A DNA stretch of 8,956 nt from Candidatus Arcticimaribacter sp. (GTDB lineage: Bacteria; Bacteroidota; Bacteroidia; Flavobacteriales; Flavobacteriaceae): contig WTJB01000114.1 in the NCBI GenBank assembly GCA_011526335.1, positions 1 to 8,956 of the forward strand. Reading direction: 5' to 3'. The notes below the pieces were generated by a model. The model was not told the origin of the DNA and made no database searches. It was given only the letters and a program-made list of their open reading frames with translations. This document shows, piece by piece, positions 1 to 6,381 of this stretch. Positions within the stretch are counted from its first letter, which is position 1. Every line of letters begins with the position of its first letter. Both the position numbers and the translations under genes were made by a program.

Positions 1-1
1 A

Positions 2-262
2 GCGTACAAAGAGCCTTATGTAAATTATGCGACTAAAGTGATGTTGGGCGATAAAAAAGTCAAAGACTTTGATTTTAATCCTCAGCTCAACGGTTATGCC
101 ATAAAACAACCGGTATTCTCATTCAGTAAATTCCCTAACGTAAACAAACAATTAGGGCCTGAAATGAAAAGTACTGGCGAGAGCATCCTCTTTATTGACG
201 ATCTCAAGGATGATGAATTCTACGATCTTTACGCTAGAAGAAAAATGTATCTAACCAAATAA
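2..262 (+). CDS. carB: Carbamoyl-phosphate synthase large subunit, C-terminal end (partial)
   Basis: This is the 3' end of an open frame that enters from the left edge; the first complete codon begins at base 2 and the TAA stop is at 260-262. About 86 residues are visible. They match the end of the second ATP-grasp half of CarB: EPYVNYATKVMLG, then AIKQPVFSFSKFPNVN, then LGPEMKSTGE, the last being a hallmark of the family. CarB makes carbamoyl phosphate from bicarbonate, ATP and ammonia supplied by the glutaminase subunit CarA, feeding pyrimidine and arginine synthesis in the cytoplasm. The protein ends about 25 residues after the STGE motif (last residues KMYLTK), whereas E. coli CarB continues for over 100 more residues as an MGS-like allosteric domain. 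That domain is therefore absent, which I recall as usual for flavobacterial CarB. An ATG at position 38 is internal and not a real start. Confidence 0.93.
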   Translation, partial: AYKEPYVNYATKVMLGDKKVKDFDFNPQLNGYAIKQPVFSFSKFPNVNKQLGPEMKSTGESILFIDDLKDDEFYDLYARRKMYLTK

Positions 263-267
263 TTGTC

Positions 268-275
268 TATTTTTG
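268..275 (+). promoter_or_regulatory. Candidate Bacteroidota -7 promoter box for the DUF6580 gene
   Basis: TATTTTTG matches the Bacteroidota -7 consensus TAnnTTTG at every fixed position and starts six bases after the carB stop. Transcription would begin near 280-283, just ahead of the ATG codons at 290 and 296. No convincing -33 TTTG/TTG lies at the usual distance, so read-through from carB is an alternative. The box overlaps the region that would follow a TTG start at 263, which argues against that start. Confidence 0.35.
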
Positions 276-295
276 GTAAAACGGATAGAATGATT

Positions 296-790
296 ATGAA
301 GAAAATAACACCCAAATTCACTGTTGTTACAGCATTAATTGTTTTGGCAATAGCCAGTAGATTATTGCCTCACCCACCCAATTTTGCTCCCATTACAGGC
401 ATAGCCTTATTTGCTGCACATAGATTCCAACACAAAGATTTTGCTTATATACTTCCTTTGGCGTGTTTGTTTATCACAGACCTTGTTCTAGGGTTGTCGT
501 GGATCAATATTGCTGTCTATAGCGCTTTTATTGGCATTACTTGGATGGGGACTAAAAGTCAAAGGGTCAATGCAAAAACAGTATTGTTTTCTTCTGTCTT
601 CTTTTTTCTGTGGACCAATCTAGCGGTATGGTTTTTACATTATCCTAAAAACATAGAAGGGATGATCCAATGCTTTACGTTGGCCATCCCTTTCTTTACC
701 AATACGCTTTTGGGCGACCTCTTTTATACAGGCGTATTGTTTTTTAGTTTTTCTACTATTCAAAAGCGCTTTCCGCTACTTCAGTCTTAG
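296..790 (+). CDS. DUF6580-type small integral membrane protein, putative transporter subunit
   Basis: This encodes a 164-residue, very hydrophobic protein with about six membrane segments (roughly residues 8-21, 31-42, 49-67, 69-84, 94-113 and 137-153). The early motif SRLLPHPPNFAPITGIALFA and the late motif IPFFTNTLLGDLFYTGVLFF match, from memory, the DUF6580 'putative transport protein' family, whose size and shape resemble ECF-transporter S components. The substrate is not known. It lies between carB and a cobalamin riboswitch with btuB, so a B12-related role is an inference from location only. The frame is open back to a TTG at 263, but that codon lies just upstream of a promoter-like box. 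ATG 290 or ATG 296 is more likely; 296 is preferred because GGAT at 283-286 is better spaced from it and the protein then begins MKK. The two visible cysteines (residues 57 and 126) lie in or near membrane segments. Confidence 0.72.
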   Translation: MKKITPKFTVVTALIVLAIASRLLPHPPNFAPITGIALFAAHRFQHKDFAYILPLACLFITDLVLGLSWINIAVYSAFIGITWMGTKSQRVNAKTVLFSSVFFFLWTNLAVWFLHYPKNIEGMIQCFTLAIPFFTNTLLGDLFYTGVLFFSFSTIQKRFPLLQS

Positions 791-801
791 ATAAAATAAA
801 C

Positions 802-809
802 TACCTTTG
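802..809 (+). promoter_or_regulatory. Candidate -7 promoter box for the riboswitch-btuB transcript
   Basis: TACCTTTG matches the Bacteroidota -7 consensus TAnnTTTG at every fixed position. A start about 5-6 bases downstream (near 815) would place the 5' end of the RNA just before the riboswitch aptamer, which is where a riboswitch promoter should be. No clear -33 TTTG is seen at the expected spacing. Confidence 0.55.
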
Positions 810-819
810 TGGCGTGAAT

Positions 820-979
820 AGGTTCTTGCTTTGGGCAAGATTAAAAGGGAATTTGGTGAAAAACCAAAGCTGTTCCCGCAACTGTAAGCTTGGGTCATAG
901 ACCAAATTAACACTCTTTGCCACTGTAGTAATTGCTATGGGAAGGCGTTAAAAGAAGCAAGCCAGGATACCTGCCTGTA
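820..979 (+). ncRNA. Cobalamin (vitamin B12) riboswitch aptamer
   Basis: This is the classic long cobalamin aptamer. Visible elements in order are AGGTTCTTG at the 5' side (820-828), a small hairpin CTTGC/GCAAG (825-838), and a GGGAA/TTCCC stem (847-851 with 873-877) enclosing a TTTGG/CCAAA stem (852-856 with 864-868). Then come the core CCCGCAACTGTAAGC (875-889), the element GCCACTG...GGGAAGGC (919-946), and the B12 box AAGCCAGGATACCTGCC (959-975). In this family, binding of adenosylcobalamin or a related cobalamin lowers expression of the gene downstream, here the btuB-like receptor 67 bases after the aptamer. The conserved long layout suggests the adenosylcobalamin-type class I, but ligand preference cannot be fixed by eye. 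The outer boundaries are approximate. Confidence 0.95.
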
Positions 980-981
980 CA

Positions 982-1033
982 TAATGAGTGACCCTTCGGG
1001 ATAAAGGAATCATTCATTAAGTGCATATATCCC
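982..1033 (+). promoter_or_regulatory. Riboswitch expression platform: hairpin with possible pseudoknot
   Basis: Bases 982-991 (TAATGAGTGA) pair with 1010-1019 (TCATTCATTA) over 10 bp with a single G-U pair. Inside the 18-base loop, CCTT (993-996) can pair with AAGG (1004-1007). Alternatively GGGATA in the loop (998-1003) can pair with TATCCC at 1028-1033, giving an H-type pseudoknot that ends 13 bases before the btuB ATG. There is no run of T after the hairpin, so it does not look like an intrinsic terminator, and control of translation start is more likely. The hairpin sits where cobalamin riboswitches usually carry the stem whose loop kisses the aptamer (P13). The base pairing is seen in the sequence; the regulatory role is inferred. 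Confidence 0.6.
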
Positions 1034-1046
1034 AAAAAGTTATTTT

Positions 1047-2882
1047 ATGAAAAAAACCTTATTTGTAGGGGTTGTGCTTGTGTACTCCCTTATCGCCAAA
1101 GCTTCGGATTTAACAACGGTAACATCAACCCTGCTAAGTACGGCTTTGGATGAAGTTGTACTAATTGACAGTCGTTTGCCTCTGAAGCGTTCTCAGTCTG
1201 GAAAAACGGTAATTCAAATCAAACAAAAAGAAATTGAACAGTTCCAGGGGCGTAGTTTAGCAGAATTATTACAAACTTATGGGGGGATTAATATTCTTGG
1301 GAGTAGATCGATTACAGGCCAAAACCTGCGTTTTTCTGTTCGTGGAAGTACCAACAATCAAGTGTTGATTCTCATCGACGGTGTGCGTATTTCTGATCCT
1401 TCCCGTATTGATAGTGATTTTGACCTTAACTTTCTCTCGCTTGCTGAAATTTCCTCCATAGAAATATTAAAAGGCGCTGCCAGTACACTCTATGGAAGTG
1501 CTGCTGCTGCTGGGGTGATAAACATTACAACCAAACAGGCCAATACATCAGTTATCGATCTTGGAGTAACTTTAGGTTCTGAACAGCCCGCAGAAAGAGA
1601 CCTTGATTTATTAAGCTATCAAAACACCGAATTTTCTGCTTCAAAATCCTTAGGGAGTGTAAATGTAAACGTAGGGGGGGCACTACTTCGTACAGATGGG
1701 ATGAGTGCGGTTGCCAACGGTACTGAAGTAGATCCTTTTCAGCGCTATAACATATATGCGAAACTAGGGCAGAAAAAAACAAAGTATTCCTGGTCGCTGT
1801 TAACGCGAAAAGCTGAGATCGAAAGCGCATATGACAATATTTTTCCCATTGAAGATGCTGCCTTTACTTCCTTTTCTACTTTAACTTCACTTGGTTTGAA
1901 TGCCGGCTTAAACTATAAAAAAGGAAGTCTTACGTTTTCTAGTGCTTATCAAAATACCCAAAGAGAATACAGAGATAGTTATCCTGCCACTTATAATGCT
2001 GAAAATACTACCTTGGAAGTGTTAAATAACTACAAGATCACAGATCGATTGTATTCCAATCAAGGCGTTATGCACAATACGGCCCGCTATGAAGGTGCAG
2101 AAGTAACCGCACAAACGGACTTTTTTACACAGCTGGTCTATTTAGGCAACCATTTTCAATTCAATGCGGGAGGACGCCTCAATCAACACCAGACCTACGG
2201 CAATGCCTTTACCTATACTTTAAACCCCTCTTATGTGGTAGACGCTGCTTCGGGGAAACACAAATGGTTCGCTTCTCTCAGTACTGCATTTACAGCACCC
2301 AGTTTGTTTCAACTATATGATACCTACTCGGGTAACCAAGACCTAACTCCAGAAACCAGTACTTCGCGCGAAATAGGGTGGGAATATTCTACGGTCAATA
2401 CAACGCGTGTTTCGTTTTTATACTTTGCCCGCGATGAGCAAACCAAAATCATTTATGATTTCGCAACTTATGCCTACGGAAATGCAGACAGTAACCTTTT
2501 ATACGATGGGGTAGAGGCTGAATTTGAATGGAGCCCTCAAGAGGATTATCGTTTACGCTTCAATTATACTTTCAACCAAGTGAATGAAGGAAATATAGCG
2601 CGTATTCCAAAACATGCGTACAGTTTTATATACGATTATAAAGTAAACGAAACGCTTTCTTACAACATCTCGTTCAATCATATCGGAAAGCGCTTGGCTT
2701 TTGAAGGAACTTCTCTGGAGGCTTATAATCTTTTGGATTTGAAGCTAAACAAGACCTTCCTAAACAAGAAGTTAACGGCTTTTGTTATGCTAAACAATGC
2801 TTTAAATACAGCCTATGTGGAATTGTTGAATTATTCCACCCAAGGGAGAAACTATAGAATGGGATTGCGTTATCGTTTTTAA
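1047..2882 (+). CDS. btuB: TonB-dependent outer-membrane vitamin B12 receptor, BtuB-like
   Basis: This is a 611-residue outer-membrane receptor, close to the 614 residues of E. coli BtuB. Residues 1-19 form a signal peptide (MKK, hydrophobic core, AKA before the likely cut). A TonB-box-like stretch, DEVVLIDSR, lies at 35-43. The plug domain spans about 52-163, with the typical segments LRFSVRG, VLILIDGVRI, IEILKGAASTLYGSAA and GVINITT. The rest is a beta barrel with a receptor-type segment near ATAFTAPSLFQLYD-like sequence and a C-terminal aromatic residue (YRF), the usual outer-membrane insertion signal. It should import cobalamin (or a corrinoid) into the periplasm using TonB-ExbBD energy. 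Specificity is assigned because a cobalamin riboswitch sits in its leader. No btuFCD inner-membrane transporter is adjacent. The ATG lies in an A/T-rich context with no Shine-Dalgarno sequence. The gene contains runs of six and seven G (1281-1286 and 1674-1680). Confidence 0.9.
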   Translation: MKKTLFVGVVLVYSLIAKASDLTTVTSTLLSTALDEVVLIDSRLPLKRSQSGKTVIQIKQKEIEQFQGRSLAELLQTYGGINILGSRSITGQNLRFSVRGSTNNQVLILIDGVRISDPSRIDSDFDLNFLSLAEISSIEILKGAASTLYGSAAAAGVINITTKQANTSVIDLGVTLGSEQPAERDLDLLSYQNTEFSASKSLGSVNVNVGGALLRTDGMSAVANGTEVDPFQRYNIYAKLGQKKTKYSWSLLTRKAEIESAYDNIFPIEDAAFTSFSTLTSLGLNAGLNYKKGSLTFSSAYQNTQREYRDSYPATYNAENTTLEVLNNYKITDRLYSNQGVMHNTARYEGAEVTAQTDFFTQLVYLGNHFQFNAGGRLNQHQTYGNAFTYTLNPSYVVDAASGKHKWFASLSTAFTAPSLFQLYDTYSGNQDLTPETSTSREIGWEYSTVNTTRVSFLYFARDEQTKIIYDFATYAYGNADSNLLYDGVEAEFEWSPQEDYRLRFNYTFNQVNEGNIARIPKHAYSFIYDYKVNETLSYNISFNHIGKRLAFEGTSLEAYNLLDLKLNKTFLNKKLTAFVMLNNALNTAYVELLNYSTQGRNYRMGLRYRF

Positions 2883-2894
2883 CGCAATCCTTTT
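2862..2894 (+). terminator. Intrinsic terminator spanning the btuB stop codon
   Basis: A perfect 11-bp inverted repeat, GGATTGCGTTA (2862-2872) and TAACGCAATCC (2880-2890), surrounds a 7-base loop and is followed by TTTT (2891-2894). The right arm begins with the btuB TAA stop, and the same bases form the end of the opposing peptidase gene. The T run is short and present only on the + strand side, so termination of btuB is better supported than termination of the opposing gene. Confidence 0.72.
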
Positions 2895-4384
2895 AAATCC
2901 ACATTTACATTTTCGACAAACATTCTAGAGCTGCTTTCCCATTCAGGGTCGACGACGCTTTCAAGTTGAGGTCCTTCTTGAATTCCTGCTTTTGCTGCCC
3001 CTGAAATATGCTGCAGTGCAGCAGCTAAAAAGGGTTCGCTAGGATCGCCCAATACCCCCATATTGTTTCCACTCTCGCGCAATTCTACTGATGGAATCAA
3101 GCCATTGAAATAATCCGCAAATCCTTCACTATTGGCTATCCTTAGCACAATGGGTTGCATAGCATACCTGTGATTTGGATTTTTTGTGGGAGGGTTATTG
3201 TTATCGATGTAATCATATAAGGTAATAGAGCCTACGTTCTTTCCATAGGTAGTACCTCCAATTTGAATGACATTTATATGAGGAGCCAAACCATTGATCA
3301 ACAATTCACTTGCAGAAGCACTACGGTTGGTGGTTAAAATATAAACACGTTGCAGACCTAAGGCTGGAAGTTGGGTGCCGTCAGTGGTTTGATTGGTAAA
3401 AAGGTTGTTAAGATTAAAATCATCATCAGGGTCGTTGTTGGTATTACGTTCGTTAAAGTAGGCCATGAGCTTTTCATTCCATACTTGTTGAGCAAAGATT
3501 TCCCCATCAAACTGTCCTGTTATCATACTGGCTAGATAAGTACATGTTTGTACAGATCCTCCCCCGTTATAGCGTAAATCCAAAACCAAATCGGTTATAT
3601 TTTGGCTAGCAAATCCGCTGAAAGCGTCAATCAATTCTTGGTTAAAACCACTTACAAATTGGTTGTACATAAGGTACCCAATACGATTGCCGTTTTGTTC
3701 TAAAACTAGATTTTTATGGATTGGTATTTCTTGGAAGTCCTCCACTTTAGTAAGACTTACGGTTTCATTTCTAGGGGTAACATCCCCGCTAGAAGGATCA
3801 AAATTGACCAAAGTGATCTCGTAGGTAAGGTTGCTACCATAAAGCAATTGTCTGTAGTTGTTGACATGTAATTCTGTACCGTCAACGGCAGAGAACCAGT
3901 CGCCGCGTTGTACGTTTTTTCCTGCTGCGTCAGAATCGGGAAGTACATAGGTGACTAGACCAATCAATTCGTTACAAGTATCACATCTTCTGTAGATAAT
4001 AAATTCCATACCATTGGATGCCGATATTCCTGAAAGTTGATTTTCTAAAACTTGATAATCCGATTCTATCCAGCTAAAACGATCATCCATATGGTTAAGG
4101 CTATCAAAGAAATCCTCATTGTCTGGAATTGAATTTAAAAAGGTAATGTAAGCATTGGAATCATCATCCTTAGTATCCGCTAAATTGGGAACTTGACTTT
4201 GCCAATAGTAATATTGATTTAACCCTTCCCAGATAAAGTCATTAATTTCTGTACTAAGGGTTTGCACAGGTGCATTGTCTCCAGCCTCAGGGTTATTGGT
4301 AATATTAATCTGATCATCATCTCTATCATTACCGCTACAGGCAATAAGGAGGGCTAAACTAAAAAAGGCAAAAATCTTCTTCAT
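2879..4384 (-). CDS. S41-family (C-terminal processing type) peptidase, lipoprotein
   Basis: This encodes a 501-residue serine peptidase. The N-terminus MKKIFAFFSLALLIAC is a lipoprotein signal peptide with Cys16 as the lipid-bearing residue. The acidic stretch just after it (SGNDRDDD) resembles the Bacteroidota surface-export signal. A PDZ-like region covers about 115-200 (GLVTYVLPDSDAAGKNVQRGD). The S41 catalytic domain follows, with DLVLDLRYNGGG (265-276), SASASELL (355-362) and GGTTYGKNVG (376-385). Ser357 and Lys382 are 25 residues apart, the spacing of the Ser-Lys pair in Prc/CtpA enzymes, so the active site looks intact. It probably cleaves proteins in the periplasm or on the cell surface; the substrate is unknown. 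A CDTC pair (Cys134/Cys137) lies in the PDZ-like region. It is tail to tail with btuB, overlapping by four bases, and appears to be transcribed alone. Confidence 0.9.
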   Translation of the reverse strand: MKKIFAFFSLALLIACSGNDRDDDQINITNNPEAGDNAPVQTLSTEINDFIWEGLNQYYYWQSQVPNLADTKDDDSNAYITFLNSIPDNEDFFDSLNHMDDRFSWIESDYQVLENQLSGISASNGMEFIIYRRCDTCNELIGLVTYVLPDSDAAGKNVQRGDWFSAVDGTELHVNNYRQLLYGSNLTYEITLVNFDPSSGDVTPRNETVSLTKVEDFQEIPIHKNLVLEQNGNRIGYLMYNQFVSGFNQELIDAFSGFASQNITDLVLDLRYNGGGSVQTCTYLASMITGQFDGEIFAQQVWNEKLMAYFNERNTNNDPDDDFNLNNLFTNQTTDGTQLPALGLQRVYILTTNRSASASELLINGLAPHINVIQIGGTTYGKNVGSITLYDYIDNNNPPTKNPNHRYAMQPIVLRIANSEGFADYFNGLIPSVELRESGNNMGVLGDPSEPFLAAALQHISGAAKAGIQEGPQLESVVDPEWESSSRMFVENVNVDLKGLR

Positions 4385-4469
4385 AAAATGAGTGCGTTAA
4401 TTATGTCGCAATTTAATAAGTTAATGGAATATATTTCACGGAATTAAAATATATTGTAGTCCAAACAAC

Positions 4470-4477
4470 CAAAACTA
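4470..4477 (-). promoter_or_regulatory. Possible -7 promoter box for the S41 peptidase gene
   Basis: Read on the minus strand this is TAGTTTTG, which fits TAnnTTTG. It would give a leader of roughly 80 bases before the peptidase ATG. No matching -33 element is visible and the box overlaps the start codon of the divergent gene, so this is a weak call. Confidence 0.25.
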
Positions 4478-5028
4478 TGCCATATCGTTTTTTCATCCTT
4501 TTTTTTCTGAGCTGCTTTTATTTGAACGCCCAATCCCCCTTTGAAACCTACAAATCAAGCGAGGAGGTTTCCTACATCAATGTAAGTCCTCAAATGTTTT
4601 TACTACTGAGCAAGTTAAAAGTAAACACAAATGACCCGGATACTCAGGCGTTTTTTGACACGGTTCAACAAATAAGGGGCTTTAAGGTAATGAGTACACA
4701 ACAAGCCGCCATAGCAGAGCAGATGGCACAATGGGTAAGTGCAGAAAACCAGACGTCTGATCTAGAACCGATTGTCAATTTAAATGAAGGGGAGGTGCGT
4801 GTTTCTTTTTCAGCGGCATTTACGGATGATCCCAATCGTGTAAAACGCCTCATTATGTATGTAGAAGGATTACAAAAAGTGGCGGAGGAAAATAATCTGC
4901 AATTGGATGCTGAAAATCTTGAGTATGTCCTTTTGGAAATAAAAGGAAATATTGCCTTAGATCAATTGGCACGTCTTACCGATTTGGTAGATATTCCAGG
5001 AGGGCAATTTTTACAAAAACTGAACTAA
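4477..5028 (+). CDS. Secreted DUF4252-domain protein
   Basis: This is a 183-residue protein with an N-terminal hydrophobic signal (residues 2-18, ending LNAQ, a common flavobacterial cleavage context), so it is probably exported. The mature part has features I recognise from the DUF4252 family of Bacteroidota: a VSYINVSPQMFLLLSKL start, a QQIRGFKVMST segment (about 65-75), and a repeated beta-alpha pattern ending in VLLEIKGNIALDQLARLTDLVDIPGG (151-176). The function of the family is unknown. Relatives often sit beside sigma factor and anti-sigma genes, but none is present here. The gene is divergent from the S41 peptidase (92 bases between starts) and convergent with purB (3-base gap). Upstream, TATATTTC at 4430-4437 resembles a -7 box with one mismatch. 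Confidence 0.75.
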   Translation: MPYRFFILFFLSCFYLNAQSPFETYKSSEEVSYINVSPQMFLLLSKLKVNTNDPDTQAFFDTVQQIRGFKVMSTQQAAIAEQMAQWVSAENQTSDLEPIVNLNEGEVRVSFSAAFTDDPNRVKRLIMYVEGLQKVAEENNLQLDAENLEYVLLEIKGNIALDQLARLTDLVDIPGGQFLQKLN

Positions 5029-5031
5029 CCC

Positions 5032-6375
5032 TTATAGCCCTGTATAATTGTAGGGGCTAATGTTTTTCATTTCCGCCTTTATTTTACTGTCGATATCCAA
5101 TCCGTCAATAAAGTCTTGAATAGAAGCCTGTGTAATCGCAGCATTGGTGCGTGTCAATTCTTTAAGCGCTTCATAAGGATTAGGATAGCCTTCTCTGCGC
5201 AAGATGGTTTGAATGGCTTCTGCAACAACGGCCCAGTTATGGTCGAGATCTTCTTTGATTTTCTCTTCGTTGAGCAAGAGCTTAGATAAACCTTTTTGGG
5301 TAGAACTCAACCCGATGAGGGTATGTCCAAATGGAGTTCCGATATTTCTTAAAACGGTACTATCCGTAAGATCGCGTTGTAGGCGTGATACCGGCAGTTT
5401 TTCTGACAAGAAACTGAATAGCGCATTGGCAATCCCTAAGTTTCCTTCAGAGTTTTCAAAATCAATAGGATTGACTTTATGGGGCATGGCAGAAGAACCG
5501 ATTTCTCCTTCTTTTATTTTTTGTTTAAAATAATCCATTGAAATATAGGTCCAAATATCTCGATTGAGATCTATAATAATGGTATTGATCCTTTTTAACG
5601 CATCACATAAAGCCGCAAAATGATCGTAATGTTCTATTTGCGTGGTTGGGAAAGAATGATGAAGCCCTAGCGTGTCTTCTACAAATTGAGCTCCAAAAGC
5701 TTTCCAGTCCCTTTGGGGGTAAGCTACTACGTGGGCGTTAAAGTTACCGGTTGCTCCTCCAAATTTTGCCGCATGGGGGATGTTGATTAATTGCTTCTTT
5801 TGTTGTTCAAGACGTTCTACAAACACCTGTATCTCTTTTCCTAATCGAGTAGGCGATGCCGGTTGACCGTGCGTACGCGCGAGTAGAGGAATATCTTTAT
5901 AGGCAGTTGCCTTTTCTTCTAGGGCAGCAATCAGTGCTTCTAGCTCAGGCAGATATACTTTTTCAATGGCTTCCTTTACCGAAAGCGGAATTGCGGTATT
6001 GTTGATGTCCTGAGAGGTCAATCCAAAATGAATGAACTCTTTATACTCCTGCAGTTCGAGCTTATCAAATTCTTGTTTGATAAAATACTCTACGGCTTTG
6101 ACGTCGTGGTTGGTGGTCTTTTCTATGGTTTTAATCGCTGCTGCATCATCTTCTGTAAAATGCTTGTAAATACTTCGCAATTCTTCAAACAAAGAAGGGT
6201 TAAAGCTACTTAACTGGGGCAGCGGAAGTTCGCATAGCGCTATAAAGTATTCTACTTCTATTCTAACCCGGTATTGGATGAGGGCTTCTTCAGAAAAATA
6301 AGCAGATAATTCTTTGGTCTTTCCTCGGTAGCGACCATCGATTGGTGAGATGGCATTTAAAGCGTTTAATTTCAT
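5032..6375 (-). CDS. purB: Adenylosuccinate lyase
   Basis: This is a 447-residue enzyme of the fumarase/aspartase superfamily, close in length and sequence to E. coli PurB (456). It cleaves SAICAR to AICAR and adenylosuccinate to AMP, releasing fumarate, in purine synthesis. Visible landmarks, numbered from the chosen start, are the N-terminal AISPIDGRY, TIEKTTNHDVKAVEYF (about 83-98), LARTHGQPASPT with the catalytic His169, and the signature GSSAMPHKVNPIDFENSEGN with catalytic Ser295. These are followed by PVSRLQRDLTDSTVLRN and the C-terminal YNYTGL. The frame is open to a TTG at 6384, but that TTG lies within the promoter-like box at 6382-6389, so ATG 6375 (MKLNALNAISP) is chosen. It is divergent from the symporter gene and ends three bases from the DUF4252 gene. 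Confidence 0.97.
   Translation of the reverse strand: MKLNALNAISPIDGRYRGKTKELSAYFSEEALIQYRVRIEVEYFIALCELPLPQLSSFNPSLFEELRSIYKHFTEDDAAAIKTIEKTTNHDVKAVEYFIKQEFDKLELQEYKEFIHFGLTSQDINNTAIPLSVKEAIEKVYLPELEALIAALEEKATAYKDIPLLARTHGQPASPTRLGKEIQVFVERLEQQKKQLINIPHAAKFGGATGNFNAHVVAYPQRDWKAFGAQFVEDTLGLHHSFPTTQIEHYDHFAALCDALKRINTIIIDLNRDIWTYISMDYFKQKIKEGEIGSSAMPHKVNPIDFENSEGNLGIANALFSFLSEKLPVSRLQRDLTDSTVLRNIGTPFGHTLIGLSSTQKGLSKLLLNEEKIKEDLDHNWAVVAEAIQTILRREGYPNPYEALKELTRTNAAITQASIQDFIDGLDIDSKIKAEMKNISPYNYTGL
5035..5067 (+). terminator. Possible intrinsic terminator for the DUF4252 gene, inside the purB 3' end
   Basis: TAGCCCT (5035-5041) pairs with GGGGCTA (5053-5059), seven pairs with one G-U and an 11-base loop. 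A T run at 5063-5067 follows after three bases. The hairpin lies in the last codons of the opposing purB gene, because only three bases separate the two stops. The long loop makes this moderate at best. Confidence 0.45.
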
Positions 6376-6381
6376 AGAGTG

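Noticed and set aside
263..295. N-terminal extension of the DUF6580 protein from TTG 263
   Set aside because: The TTG directly follows the carB stop, the extension is polar and not family-like, and a promoter-like box lies within it.
985..1005. A six-codon frame (ATG AGT GAC CCT TCG GGA TAA) in the btuB leader, a possible leader peptide
   Set aside because: It has no ribosome-binding site, its ATG is buried in the hairpin stem, and such short frames occur often by chance. The RNA pairing explains the sequence better.
1021..1050. A GTG-started nine-codon frame whose TGA overlaps the btuB ATG, with AAAGGA at 1003-1008 upstream
   Set aside because: The arrangement would fit translational coupling, but the GTG start, its short length and the absence of any supporting conservation make it too speculative.
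1552..1830. Antisense open frame of 92 codons within btuB
   Set aside because: It is a shadow of a well-supported gene, with no recognisable domain and an unnatural composition.
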